Positions 26,451 to 35,142 of a stretch of DNA of 64,000 nucleotides are shown here, piece by piece (the stretch's first letter is position 1; each line of letters begins with the position of its first letter). Source of the DNA: Niabella sp. (GTDB lineage Bacteria > Bacteroidota > Bacteroidia > Chitinophagales > Chitinophagaceae). The notes beneath the pieces are model-generated. The model had not been told where the DNA came from. It did not search any database and saw nothing but the letters and a program-made list of their open reading frames with translations. Where the stretch lies: contig NZ_JASLGT010000008.1 in NCBI RefSeq assembly GCF_030150205.1, positions 682,001 through 746,000 of the forward strand, read 5' to 3'. Both the position numbers and the translations under genes were made by a program.

Positions 26451-27639
26451 CCGCATCCCTGTTATAAATAACCTTTCCGCCGATGATCGTTTGATGAATC
26501 GTTACCTGATCGTCAAAGAGCACCAGGTCCGCATCCCTGCCTGCAACCAGCGCCCCCTTTTGCTGATCGATATTCATGATCCTTGCCGGTGTTGCCGTAA
26601 TCATCCGCACGGCATCAACCAACGGAACTTCCGCAAGCTGCACCATATTCCGCACCAGGCGATCGGCCGTGGCCACGCTTCCGGCAAACGAACTGCGGTC
26701 CGGCAGCCAGGCCACTCCTTTATCTACCATCACCTTCAGGCCGGTTTCCCGTCCGCCCAGCACGCTTTCCCCCTCCGGCATACCGGCAGCCCGCATGGCA
26801 TCTGTGATCAGCGCCATCCGGTCGGCCCCCTTGATCTTTACGATCAATTTTAATAACGGAGCCGGCAGGTGGATCCCATCGGCGATCACTTCCACATCCA
26901 TGGCGTCGATCAGGTAGCCGCTTTCAATAACGCCCGCATACCGGTATCCGTTCCGTCTGGAAACACCAGACATTCCCGAGTAGAAATGTGTGGCAAGTGT
27001 ATATCCGTTCTCAAAAGCCGTTACCACTTCATCATATACCGCATCCGTATGTGCGATGGCCGGAAGCACATTCCTGGACAAAAGGTACTGTCCCAGTTCA
27101 ATAGCGCCTTCCAGTTCGGGTGCCGCGCTCCAGCGCTTAATAGAGCGGGAGTAACCGATCACTTCTTTGTATTCCTCAGGGTCGGGGTTGCGGATATAGC
27201 GCGGATCCTGGGCACCCCGCTGGTTCATCGCAAAATAAGGTCCTTCCAGGTGCATGCCCAATAACTGCGCCCCCCGGTGGTTGCGCTGCTGTGCACGTTC
27301 AAAAACATCCAGTGTATTCAGCAGGTCCTGCTTTTCACTGGTAAGTGTTGTTGGATATAATGAAGTGGTACCATACTGCGCATGCGTTTCCGCTATTTTA
27401 AGAAATGCCTCCTCCGTGCCATCCATAAAATCAGCGCCCCCTCCTCCGTGTACATGCAGATCGATAAACCCCGGGGCCAGGTACCGGCCTTTTGCATCAA
27501 TTTCAACGGCTGCACGCACTTCCAGGTTTTGGTCGCCCACATATACAATACGGTTCCCCGCGGCAATTAATATACCCTCTTTAATGATCCGCTGGGGCGT
27601 AAGGATCCGGGCATTGATGATTTTCAGATAATGTTCCAT
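26437..27639 (-). CDS. nagA: N-acetylglucosamine-6-phosphate deacetylase
   Basis: This 400-residue amidohydrolase removes acetate from GlcNAc-6-phosphate. Metal and catalytic motifs are visible in order: HVHGGGGADFMDG (metal HxH), GMHLEGPYF (Glu), IAHTDAVYDE (His), ATHFYSGMSG (His) and LITDAMRAAGMPEG (catalytic Asp). The gene lies 10 bp after the permease gene on the same strand, a permease-nagA transcript. Its product feeds the deaminase encoded divergently at 29203. Length is normal. Confidence 0.95.
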   Translation of the reverse strand: MEHYLKIINARILTPQRIIKEGILIAAGNRIVYVGDQNLEVRAAVEIDAKGRYLAPGFIDLHVHGGGGADFMDGTEEAFLKIAETHAQYGTTSLYPTTLTSEKQDLLNTLDVFERAQQRNHRGAQLLGMHLEGPYFAMNQRGAQDPRYIRNPDPEEYKEVIGYSRSIKRWSAAPELEGAIELGQYLLSRNVLPAIAHTDAVYDEVVTAFENGYTLATHFYSGMSGVSRRNGYRYAGVIESGYLIDAMDVEVIADGIHLPAPLLKLIVKIKGADRMALITDAMRAAGMPEGESVLGGRETGLKVMVDKGVAWLPDRSSFAGSVATADRLVRNMVQLAEVPLVDAVRMITATPARIMNIDQQKGALVAGRDADLVLFDDQVTIHQTIIGGKVIYNRDAVTGG

Positions 27640-27649
27640 CCGTTTGAAT

Positions 27650-28969
27650 TTACGACCATTTTTTTATACGGTGTCCATAGAAAGCATAAAAAACCAGATA
27701 CAGGTAACAGGGTATCAGTACCCAGTAGGCCTCCCGGGTTCCATGCAGATCGGCCAGGTGACCATACACCAGTGGCAGGATGCCATTGCCGCAAAGCCCC
27801 ATGATCATTACCGAAGCGCCCAGCTTGGTAAATCGTCCCAGCCCGTTTATAGCCAGCGGCCAGATACCGGCCCATATCAGTGAATTGGCAAAGCCCAGCA
27901 GTGCCACAAACCAGATAGAGGCGTCGATGGTATGCCCCAGGAATGTACTGCTGCCTTTTACAAAAAGAATGAGCAGCGAAAACAGGGTACCCAGCAGGGT
28001 ACAGGTCTTTAACGCCTGTTTCTGACTGATGAACCGCGGTATCACGATCACGCCCAGCACGTAACCGCAGATAGTGGCAAACAGGGTATAAGAAGGAAAT
28101 ACCTTAGCCTCCAGCAGGGGCATCTGCATGGAGGTGGCATAACCAATGATCGTATCAATTGAAATCACCTGCGTGCCTACATGCAGGAAGATGGCCACTG
28201 CTCCCAGGATGAGGTAGGGAAAATCGAAAATGCTTTTTTTATCCGCATTGGCTTTTGATACCTCCGGGTCTTCTTTTTCTGTATTGATCTCCGGCAACGG
28301 CGATTTCATGATCAGCAATCCCAGCAGCAACAGCACGATGCCCACCACAAAGTAAGGAACCATTACCCGCTGGATCAGCTCATCCAGTACCTGCTCCCGT
28401 TCGCCCGGCTGCATCAGCGGGATGCGTTTGAACAGCTCCGTATCCGTTTTACGTAAAATAACTGCTGCAAAGATCAGCGGCGCCAGTATACCGGCACCTT
28501 TGTTACACACGCCCAGGATACTGATCCGCTGTGCCGCCCGGTCAATGGGTCCCAGGATGGTGATATAGGGGTTGGCTGCGGTTTGCAGCACGGATAGCCC
28601 TACACCCAGCGCAAACAACCCGGTTAAAAACAGGCCATATGTACGAACGGCAGCGGCCGGTATAAACAGGAAGGCACCAATGGCCATTACACCAAAACCA
28701 ATAGCCATGCCCTTTTTAAACCCCGTTCGCTTTAACAGGTAGGAAGCCGGCACGGAGATGATCAGGTAAGAGATATAAAAGGCAAACGTAACAAAGTACG
28801 ATTCAAAAGTGGTAAGCTCACAAGCGATCTTAAAGTAAGGGATCAGGATGGAGTTTACCCAGGAGATGAAGCCGATCACAAAAAACACTACGGCGATAAT
28901 GCCGATAGAAACACCCACCTGTTTATTCGTAAGCGCGGAAGCAGATACCGCTGTATTTTTCTCTTTCAT
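27650..28969 (-). CDS. nagP: FHS-type sugar permease (probable GlcNAc transporter)
   Basis: This 439-residue inner-membrane protein has 12 predicted helices in the major facilitator layout. Signature segments include VVFFVIGFISWVNSILIPYFK, YFVTFAFYISYLIISVPASYLLKRTGFK and LQTAANPYITILGP, as in the FucP/GlcP/NagP sugar-proton symporters. Adjacency to nagA in one transcript, divergence from nagB, and LacI-type operators upstream point to N-acetylglucosamine import. The symbol is by context; a glucose or fucose substrate cannot be excluded. Confidence 0.85.
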   Translation of the reverse strand: MKEKNTAVSASALTNKQVGVSIGIIAVVFFVIGFISWVNSILIPYFKIACELTTFESYFVTFAFYISYLIISVPASYLLKRTGFKKGMAIGFGVMAIGAFLFIPAAAVRTYGLFLTGLFALGVGLSVLQTAANPYITILGPIDRAAQRISILGVCNKGAGILAPLIFAAVILRKTDTELFKRIPLMQPGEREQVLDELIQRVMVPYFVVGIVLLLLGLLIMKSPLPEINTEKEDPEVSKANADKKSIFDFPYLILGAVAIFLHVGTQVISIDTIIGYATSMQMPLLEAKVFPSYTLFATICGYVLGVIVIPRFISQKQALKTCTLLGTLFSLLILFVKGSSTFLGHTIDASIWFVALLGFANSLIWAGIWPLAINGLGRFTKLGASVMIMGLCGNGILPLVYGHLADLHGTREAYWVLIPCYLYLVFYAFYGHRIKKWS

Positions 28970-29064
28970 ATTTATCGCCGGGATCAGCCCGTTTATGGCT
29001 TTCGACCGTTTTTGCTAAGTTATCGATTATTGATATGCCGCTGTCTTTTGAAGCGCACAAATAA

Positions 29065-29080
29065 CCGGTAACGTTACCGG
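29065..29080. promoter_or_regulatory. LacI-type operator 1 (nag promoter region)
   Basis: CCGGTAACGTTACCGG is a perfect 16-bp palindrome with the central CG usual for LacI-family operators. It lies between divergent nagP and nagB, 96 nt upstream of nagP, next to a GTTATTTG sequence on the minus strand that may be the nagP -7 box. Confidence 0.7.
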
Positions 29081-29090
29081 GATCCCTGCC

Positions 29091-29102
29091 GATAACGTTA
29101 CC
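29091..29102. promoter_or_regulatory. LacI-type operator 2 (nag promoter region)
   Basis: GATAACGTTACC shares the TAACGTTA core of operator 1. The centres of the two sites are 24 bp apart, so two dimers could bind on nearly the same DNA face. Confidence 0.65.
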
Positions 29103-29147
29103 GTTGTTTTATTCGCCGCGCCGCTTTTATTCCTCTTTGTTAATTGA

Positions 29148-29155
29148 TACTTTTG
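29148..29155 (+). promoter_or_regulatory. -7 promoter box of nagB
   Basis: TACTTTTG matches TAnnTTTG exactly; leader about 45 nt. The operators lie about 60 and 85 bp upstream of the expected start. Confidence 0.5.
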
Positions 29156-29202
29156 ATACGGCGATGTACCCATCGCTTCACTCTTAAAATTAGTTTATTG
29201 CT

Positions 29203-29946
29203 ATGGAATTGATCATACAAAACGATAAGTATGCCCTGGGAAATGCAGCCGGAACACAAGCAGCCAACATCATCCGGAACGCCATTGAGCAAACCGGGAA
29301 AGCCAACATCATCCTTGCCACCGGCACCAGCCAGTTTCAGACACTGGAACAGCTGATCAGGGAAGACATCGATTGGAGCAAGGTTGTGATGTTTCACCTT
29401 GATGAGTATATCGGGCTGCCCATCACGCACCCGGCAAGTTTCCGGAAATATCTTAAAGAGCGTTTCCTCGATAAGGTTGCACCGCTAAAAGCCTATTATC
29501 TCATCAACGGAGAAAACGATGCAGAAGAAGAGCGGCAGCGGTTGAACCAGCTGATCCGGCAATATCCCATTGATGTAGCATTGGCAGGCATCGGGGAAAA
29601 CGGTCACCTGGCGTTTAATGATCCTCCGGCCGACTTTCATACCGAAGATCCTTACCTGATCGTAAACCTGGACGAAAAGTGCCGGTTGCAGCAAATGGGT
29701 GAAGGCTGGTTTGCCACCGTAAACGATGTACCGGCGCAGGCCATCAGCATGTCGGTAAAACAGATCATGAAATCGGGTCATATCATTTGCTCCGTACCGG
29801 ACAGCCGCAAAGCGCAGGCCATTAAAGACTGTGTGGAGCAGCCGGTAAACCCGATTTTTCCGGCCAGCATCCTGCAGGAGCATCCCTCCTGCGGATTATA
29901 CCTGGATGAAACCTCCGCCGCCTTGCTGGCACCGGCTTTTAAATAA
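29203..29946 (+). CDS. nagB: Glucosamine-6-phosphate deaminase
   Basis: This 247-residue enzyme turns glucosamine-6-phosphate into fructose-6-phosphate and ammonia, the last step that links amino sugars to glycolysis. It shows the sugar-phosphate fold motifs ILATGTSQFQTL (phosphate loop), VMFHLDEYIGL (catalytic Asp) and the signature GIGENGHLAFNDP (catalytic His). Two hydrolase genes follow in the same direction after 6 bp and 90 bp, so they are likely co-transcribed with nagB. Confidence 0.93.
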   Translation: MELIIQNDKYALGNAAGTQAANIIRNAIEQTGKANIILATGTSQFQTLEQLIREDIDWSKVVMFHLDEYIGLPITHPASFRKYLKERFLDKVAPLKAYYLINGENDAEEERQRLNQLIRQYPIDVALAGIGENGHLAFNDPPADFHTEDPYLIVNLDEKCRLQQMGEGWFATVNDVPAQAISMSVKQIMKSGHIICSVPDSRKAQAIKDCVEQPVNPIFPASILQEHPSCGLYLDETSAALLAPAFK

Positions 29947-29952
29947 GAATGA

Positions 29953-31152
29953 ATGCCGGGTTCGATCCGAAATATCATGGTGTTACTGGCCCTTGCATGG
30001 GCAATGCCCGGTGTATATGCACAGCAAAGCGTCATTGATCCTATCCCGGAAGACGGGTTACCGCTGGCACAGATATTTGATAGTGGCGTACCGGATCCTT
30101 CCGTATATCTTCAGCACCTCAACAAGGTATACTTTATCTGGGGTGCCCGCGCTCCCAAACAACCCGGGGCCATCGTGGCCAGCAAATACTTTCCTTCCGT
30201 ACGTAATCCGGATCGCAAGCGGGATATTGAATGGTATAAAAAAAATCACCCCGACTGGATCCTGTACCAGGCCGACCAGACGACACCGGCCTATGGCTAT
30301 ATCTATGACTATGGCGGACTGGTGCCCCTGGATGTATCCAACCCCGCCGTAAGACAGTACTACCTTAACGAATTTATAATGCCCGCGGTAAAAAAAGGCT
30401 ACAGTGTAGTGGCAATGGACAATGTAGACCTGGGCAACTGGCCGGGGGCCGTGGGCCGCTTTGTAAACGGGCAATGGGAACAGCTTTATACGGGTAAAAA
30501 AAACGACACGGCATTTCAGCAGAATATGATCCGCTGGATACAATTCCTGTCGGACCAGCTGCATCCCCTGGGTGTACGTGTTGCCGCCAATATTAAAGCC
30601 GCCAGCGCATCACCGGATGTGGTGCTGCGCATGATGAACAGTGCAGACATCTGGCTGGACGAAAATGGGTTTACCCATACCGGCAAAAATGTAACGGGCA
30701 AGGCCTGGGAATTACAGCGTTTCTTTTTAGAGCGGGTAGCTCCTTCAAAAGGATATATTTCCATCAACCAGGTGAATGGCACGATAGACCAGGCAGATCC
30801 CGCGCAACTTGAATGGGTGATCGCTAATTTCCTGCTACTGCGCGGTCCGCAAAGCCTGCTGGCCTTAACCGGCTTTGAAAAGAAAGCCATTTACCAGGAA
30901 TTTCATTACCGGCCGGAAATGGATATCCATATCGGTGCCCCGGTTGAAAAGCCACATACGGAGCAGCAGGTATGGGTACGGCGGTACCAAAAAGGAATGG
31001 TTTATGTAAACCCATCTCCCCGGGATACCATCCGCATCCAGGTTCCTGAAGAAAATTGGAGAACGGTGCATGGCTCTTTAAAACAAAAAACAATATCATT
31101 ACCACCCGGTTCCGGCAGGATACTTATACAGGAACAGGCCGGCGGCTTATAA
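29953..31152 (+). CDS. Putative TIM-barrel glycoside hydrolase, secreted
   Basis: This 399-residue protein has a signal peptide (MVLLALAWAMPGVYAQ). Its layout suggests a TIM barrel like the 'hypothetical glycosyl hydrolase' (GHL15-type) group: KVYFIWGA early strand, HPDWILYQAD, VPLDVSNPAVRQYYLNEFIMP, VAMDNVDLGNW and DIWLDENGFTH, where conserved acidic residues fall at the ends of strands. No activity is proven for the group. It begins 6 bp after nagB, implying a role on a GlcNAc-containing glycan, but this rests on context only. Confidence 0.6.
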   Translation: MPGSIRNIMVLLALAWAMPGVYAQQSVIDPIPEDGLPLAQIFDSGVPDPSVYLQHLNKVYFIWGARAPKQPGAIVASKYFPSVRNPDRKRDIEWYKKNHPDWILYQADQTTPAYGYIYDYGGLVPLDVSNPAVRQYYLNEFIMPAVKKGYSVVAMDNVDLGNWPGAVGRFVNGQWEQLYTGKKNDTAFQQNMIRWIQFLSDQLHPLGVRVAANIKAASASPDVVLRMMNSADIWLDENGFTHTGKNVTGKAWELQRFFLERVAPSKGYISINQVNGTIDQADPAQLEWVIANFLLLRGPQSLLALTGFEKKAIYQEFHYRPEMDIHIGAPVEKPHTEQQVWVRRYQKGMVYVNPSPRDTIRIQVPEENWRTVHGSLKQKTISLPPGSGRILIQEQAGGL

Positions 31153-31242
31153 AACATACAGGAGCGCGGCGTTACAATAAGATACCGTTGGGGAGTGAAC
31201 AGATCCCGGCTTACAGGAAACGGTTGATAAAATCACCAGCAT

Positions 31243-33324
31243 ATGAAGCAACGATTGATGCTGTTAGGCACAGCAATGAGTTTACTGGCGTTTGTGTTAG
31301 AGGGCACAGCACAGCAGCTGCCACCGGTACAAAAAGCGGAACCCAAATGGGCGGACGGGTTCCCGGTGATCATGATCGGCAACTGGGATGTAAAACCAAC
31401 CTTCCGGCGCCGGGCAGGTGCCAACCCGGTATGGATAGATGATGTTTATAAAAAAGCTTCTACTGAAGACCAGGTAAAAAAATATAAGGAGATGGGGGCA
31501 ACCATGGTGATGGCCTTTTTTTATAAAGGGTTTGGCCTGGTTGCCGAAAAAGAGGAGATCGATGCTTCCCGTAAACTGGCAGCACTTTGTAAAAAATATG
31601 GATTGAAAGTAGGCGTGTACATAGGTGCTACCCTGCCTTATGAAACCTTTCTTCCTGAGGTTCCCGAAGCAACGGATTGGATCGTACCGCCTTACATGGG
31701 ACAGCCGGTAACCTATGGCAGCCAGACATTCCGCAAACTGGTATATTTTCAGCATGAAGGGTACAAGGCCTATATCAAACGGGTTTTAAAAATTGCCGTC
31801 GAAGAGCTGAAGGCGGACCTTGTTCATTTCGACAACTCCTCCATTCAGGCCATTGCACCGGTATTTTACCACCCGCTGGCCATAGCACAGTTCCGGGATT
31901 TCCTGCGTAAAAAATATACACCGGAGCTGCTTAAACAACGGCTTGGATTTAGTAATGTGGATTATGTAGAACCACCCGCCTATACCAAAAGCATCAGCAT
32001 CCTGCATGATCCGCTGGCACAGGAGTGGACCGATTTCCGTTGTCAGCGGCTGGCCGACTACTACGGGGAGATGGCACAATACATACGTAGTCTGAACCCC
32101 GAAGTAGCCGTAGAATGCAATCCACACGGGCTGGACGGCCGTAACGCTATGTGGAATGAAAGTGTTGATTTTCCACGCATCCTGGCACATACGAATTATT
32201 TCTGGACCGAAGGGGAACAAACAGCGCTTACTGCAGACGGCGTACTGCTTTCCAAGATCCGGACCTTTAAGATGGCGCGTACCCTTAACAACCGGGTGTT
32301 TACCAATACCAGCGACAGCAAATTAAAAATGGCGGAGATCCTCGCTTATAACCGCGATGGCATTGGCCTGATCGGGGGCTCGGAAGAGATGGAGGGCGGC
32401 AAACATCAGTCGGCCTTTCAATTACCGCAGGATCAGAAAGATTACGTACAGTTTTTCCATGATCATCCTGAATACTACACCCACACAAAGAATATTGCAG
32501 ACGTGGCCGTGTTGCATACTTTTAACAGCATGGCGTTCAACAACGACCGCCCTTATCAAAGCACGTTCCTTTTTGAACAAAGCCTGATACAGGGCAAAGT
32601 TCCCTTTGATATTATTTTTGATGCGCAGCTTACCAGGCTGGAACAGTATAAAGTACTGGTACTGGCCGACCAGGAATGTCTTACAGACGAACAGCAGGAG
32701 CGCATCCGCGATTTTGTACGCAAAGGCGGTGGTCTTATTGCTACCGAACATACTTCCCTGTACAACAGCTGGCACCAGCGAAAAGAAAACTTCGGACTCT
32801 TTGATCTTTTTAAGGTACAGGCACCGGAATGGCAGAACCGCAGCACACCCGAAACCATTTTAGCCGTAAAAGAACAACGGAATGCCGTTGGCAAAGGCAG
32901 GGTCTGCTATTTACCCGAAGTGATCCCCTCCCAGCCCAAGCCCGCTACGATGCCGATGTCTGGTAAATCGTTCCAGCTTGCCAAAAACCATCGCCAGTTG
33001 ATAGAAGCCGTGCAATGGGCTTCCGGCAATGGATTATCATTACAAGTGGAAGCACCGGAAACCGTGACCATGGAACTGGTAAAACAGGAAGAGCGCAATC
33101 GCCTGTTGTTACACCTTGTTAATTTTAATTACGAAAACGCCGGTGTGGAACATATCAACGTCTCCCTGAAAATCCCGGATGGTAAAAAGATCCAGGCGAT
33201 AAAAATATTAAGCCCCGATCGTAAGACAAGCGACACGGTCGCATTTCAACAGGAAAAGGGAAGCGTACAATTTACGGTACCGAAGCTGGCATTGTATGAC
33301 CTTGTAGAAATCCGGTTCCGGTAA
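31243..33324 (+). CDS. GH42-like TIM-barrel hydrolase, secreted
   Basis: This 693-residue protein has a signal peptide (ending GTAQQ), a large TIM-barrel (residues about 30-400; GATMVMAFFYKGFG, GLKVGVYIGATLPYE, DLVHFDNSSI, VAVECNPHGLDGR) and then a flavodoxin-like domain (VLVLADQECLTDEQQERIRDFVRKGGGLIATEHT) and a beta-sandwich end. That order matches GH42/GHL6-type beta-galactosidase relatives with a trimerisation domain. Acidic candidates are Asp in HFDNS and Glu in VECNP. It is the third gene of the apparent nagB operon; the substrate is unknown. Confidence 0.65.
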   Translation: MKQRLMLLGTAMSLLAFVLEGTAQQLPPVQKAEPKWADGFPVIMIGNWDVKPTFRRRAGANPVWIDDVYKKASTEDQVKKYKEMGATMVMAFFYKGFGLVAEKEEIDASRKLAALCKKYGLKVGVYIGATLPYETFLPEVPEATDWIVPPYMGQPVTYGSQTFRKLVYFQHEGYKAYIKRVLKIAVEELKADLVHFDNSSIQAIAPVFYHPLAIAQFRDFLRKKYTPELLKQRLGFSNVDYVEPPAYTKSISILHDPLAQEWTDFRCQRLADYYGEMAQYIRSLNPEVAVECNPHGLDGRNAMWNESVDFPRILAHTNYFWTEGEQTALTADGVLLSKIRTFKMARTLNNRVFTNTSDSKLKMAEILAYNRDGIGLIGGSEEMEGGKHQSAFQLPQDQKDYVQFFHDHPEYYTHTKNIADVAVLHTFNSMAFNNDRPYQSTFLFEQSLIQGKVPFDIIFDAQLTRLEQYKVLVLADQECLTDEQQERIRDFVRKGGGLIATEHTSLYNSWHQRKENFGLFDLFKVQAPEWQNRSTPETILAVKEQRNAVGKGRVCYLPEVIPSQPKPATMPMSGKSFQLAKNHRQLIEAVQWASGNGLSLQVEAPETVTMELVKQEERNRLLLHLVNFNYENAGVEHINVSLKIPDGKKIQAIKILSPDRKTSDTVAFQQEKGSVQFTVPKLALYDLVEIRFR

Positions 33325-33351
33325 CAATAGAGCGAACAAAGATCATTCCTG

Positions 33352-33478
33352 GTATTGCTCACAGATGACACAGATTCGCACTAAAGGCTTTAATATATTA
33401 TCGCCACTAAGGCACTAAGACGCTAAGTAACACAAAGAAAAAAGCTTCGTGTTTCTTTGTGGCAAACTCCTCACCTGT
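33352..33478. repeat. Duplicated hairpin repeat, copy 1
   Basis: Starts TATTGCTCACAGATGACAC and includes CACTAAGACGCTAAG, ACACAAAG, AAGCTTCGTG and TCTTTGTGG words, which can fold on themselves. It matches 33661-33776 with small gaps. It opens the 470-bp gap between two convergent genes. Confidence 0.7.
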
Positions 33479-33561
33479 CGCGGCTTTGCTCCTTGCGTGC
33501 AATAAGAACCACAGTAGCGTTGTGCCTTTGAGGCTTGTTTTATCTTTTTGATAAATCCACA

Positions 33562-33573
33562 GGTAACGTTAAC
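33562..33573. promoter_or_regulatory. LacI-type operator-like site
   Basis: GGTAACGTTAAC has the same TAACGTTA core as the nag operators but lies between two convergent genes, where no promoter is expected. It may be chance or a decoy site. Confidence 0.35.
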
Positions 33574-33660
33574 TTTAAGGGAACAGGAATGCCTTGTGGA
33601 ACATTGAGCAAATTCAACCTTAGTGGATCTTCGCGCCGTCGTACCTTTGTGCCCATCCTA

Positions 33661-33776
33661 AATATTGCTCACAGATTCGCACAGAAGGTTTTAATCTATT
33701 ATCGACACTAAGACACCAGAACGCTAAGTAACACAAAAAAGCTTCGTGATTCTTTGTGGCTTCGTGTCTTTGTGGC
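33661..33776. repeat. Duplicated hairpin repeat, copy 2
   Basis: Second copy of the unit at 33352, with the shared words TATTGCTCACAGA, CGCTAAGTAACACAAA, AAGCTTCGTG and CTTTGTGG. It ends 17 bp before the stop of the SGNH hydrolase gene. Confidence 0.7.
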
Positions 33777-33793
33777 CCACGCCTTTGGCTATT

Positions 33794-34555
33794 TTATTTC
33801 AAATACTTTGCCACCGGCAGTTTCAGCTCTTTCAGCCCTTCAGCCGCCAGCCTTGCCGCCTCTGTGGCGCCCTGCACACACAAATGCGTGTCGTCCTTTT
33901 TACCATCCGGTAATTTGGTAAATTTTCCCGGCTCAATGTGCACATATAATTTTTTTGATTTCTCCGGTCCATACTGTTGAACAAGCGCCCGGAATTTTGT
34001 ATTCAGGTCTACCAGCGGTACGTTCAGCTCCTTAGACAGGCGCCGTACTTCTGTTACATAACCCTCAAAGCTATCGGGCAATAACTGACCACTTTTATCA
34101 AACCGTCTTCTGGCTAACGAAGTAAATAAAACAGGAAGCGCCTTTTTTGCTCTTACTTCATTAATGTAATCCGTCAGGTATGCACGGTACGTGGTCTGCG
34201 GATCGGTATGCCTTGCCGAATCCGGTTTTTCATCGTTGGGCCCAAACATGATAAATACATAGTCCCCTGACTGCACCTGCTCAATGGTTTTTTTCCAGAA
34301 GCCCTCTTCCCGGAAACTTTTTGAACTTCTTCCGCTGCGGGCCATATTATGGATCACCACATCATCCTTAAAAAACTGCGGCATCATCTGCATCCATCCG
34401 CGGATGGGATAATTTTCACCTCCAAATCCATTCAGATACCGTTGATCATAATCGCACATCGTAGAATCCCCGATGGAGTAGATGGTGATCTTTTTTTGCG
34501 CATTAAATGCGAGCAGCAAGGTCATAATACATAAAGCAAGAATTCCTTTTTTCAT
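33794..34555 (-). CDS. SGNH hydrolase, rhamnogalacturonan acetylesterase-like
   Basis: This 253-residue secreted esterase has a short signal peptide and the SGNH blocks: IYSIGDSTMCD (Ser31), NMARSGRSSKS (Gly block), FIMFGPNDEK (Asn 107) and KKDDTHLCVQG (Asp222, His224). The block variants and length match rhamnogalacturonan acetylesterase/RhgT (CE12), which removes acetyl groups from pectin backbones. The gene is divergent from the SusCD pair and shares their intergenic region, including the 24-bp palindrome, so joint regulation is plausible. Confidence 0.82.
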   Translation of the reverse strand: MKKGILALCIMTLLLAFNAQKKITIYSIGDSTMCDYDQRYLNGFGGENYPIRGWMQMMPQFFKDDVVIHNMARSGRSSKSFREEGFWKKTIEQVQSGDYVFIMFGPNDEKPDSARHTDPQTTYRAYLTDYINEVRAKKALPVLFTSLARRRFDKSGQLLPDSFEGYVTEVRRLSKELNVPLVDLNTKFRALVQQYGPEKSKKLYVHIEPGKFTKLPDGKKDDTHLCVQGATEAARLAAEGLKELKLPVAKYLK

Positions 34556-34585
34556 ACAGAAAAATTTGTAATAATTGATTCAATG

Positions 34586-34793
34586 CTGTTTCCTTAAGCG
34601 GTCTTTATAGTTGCCACTGATTGCTCCCGTGGAACCGTCTCCAGGATCTTTTTGAATACGACCAGCTGCTGCCAAATCTACGGTTCGATCTAACCGCAAT
34701 GGACGCAAAGTATCCGCAATAGTCGCAATGGGAACCTGAAGATTGAAAATTCCCTTAGCGTTCCTTGCGTGGCCTTTGCTCCCCTTGCGGTTG
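34586..34793. repeat. Distant copy of the AACCGCAA hairpin unit
   Basis: Leader TTTCCTTAAGCGGTCTTTATAG (positions from 34588; compare 16295) is followed, after a 60-bp spacer, by an AACCGCAA...TTGCGGTT unit at 34692-34793. It is the same family as the four units at 16.35-16.79 kb. The rest of the 587-bp gap (34794-34924) shows no gene. Confidence 0.7.
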
Positions 34794-34924
34794 TGTTCAC
34801 CCTCCGGGATGCCAGCGTACAATTTACCACTTTAAGGAAATGGCATTGATAAATGATTCGATAATATACTGCCAATGTAGTTCTTTACATACCAAATTCC
34901 ACAGGAACACCCAAAAATATCACC

Positions 34925-34948
34925 GGTATCGTTATCGATAACGATACC
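34925..34948. promoter_or_regulatory. Perfect 24-bp LacI-type double operator upstream of susC
   Basis: The left half GGTATCGTTATC is followed by its exact reverse complement. Each 12-bp half fits NNTAWCGWTANN, the form shared with the nag sites, so this may be two abutting operators. It lies 195 bp upstream of susC and 370 bp upstream of the SGNH gene. Confidence 0.7.
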
Positions 34949-35142
34949 ATTAATTTTTAGCACCGCTCCGTTTCACATCTGGAACAAAAAGATCTATCTT
35001 GTCTCTGAATAAAACGCATTGCACCGGATCGACGGGTGTTTAATTGAATTAGAGCGAGCCATTAACCGGGAACATGTTTACCCCTCCGGTGATCATCCCA
35101 AACGTCCTTGCCTGGTTATTCATTTATCAAAATATACAATGA

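Noticed and set aside
33352..33776. Insertion sequence or transposon remnant
   Set aside because: There is no transposase reading frame or target duplication; only foldable repeats were seen.
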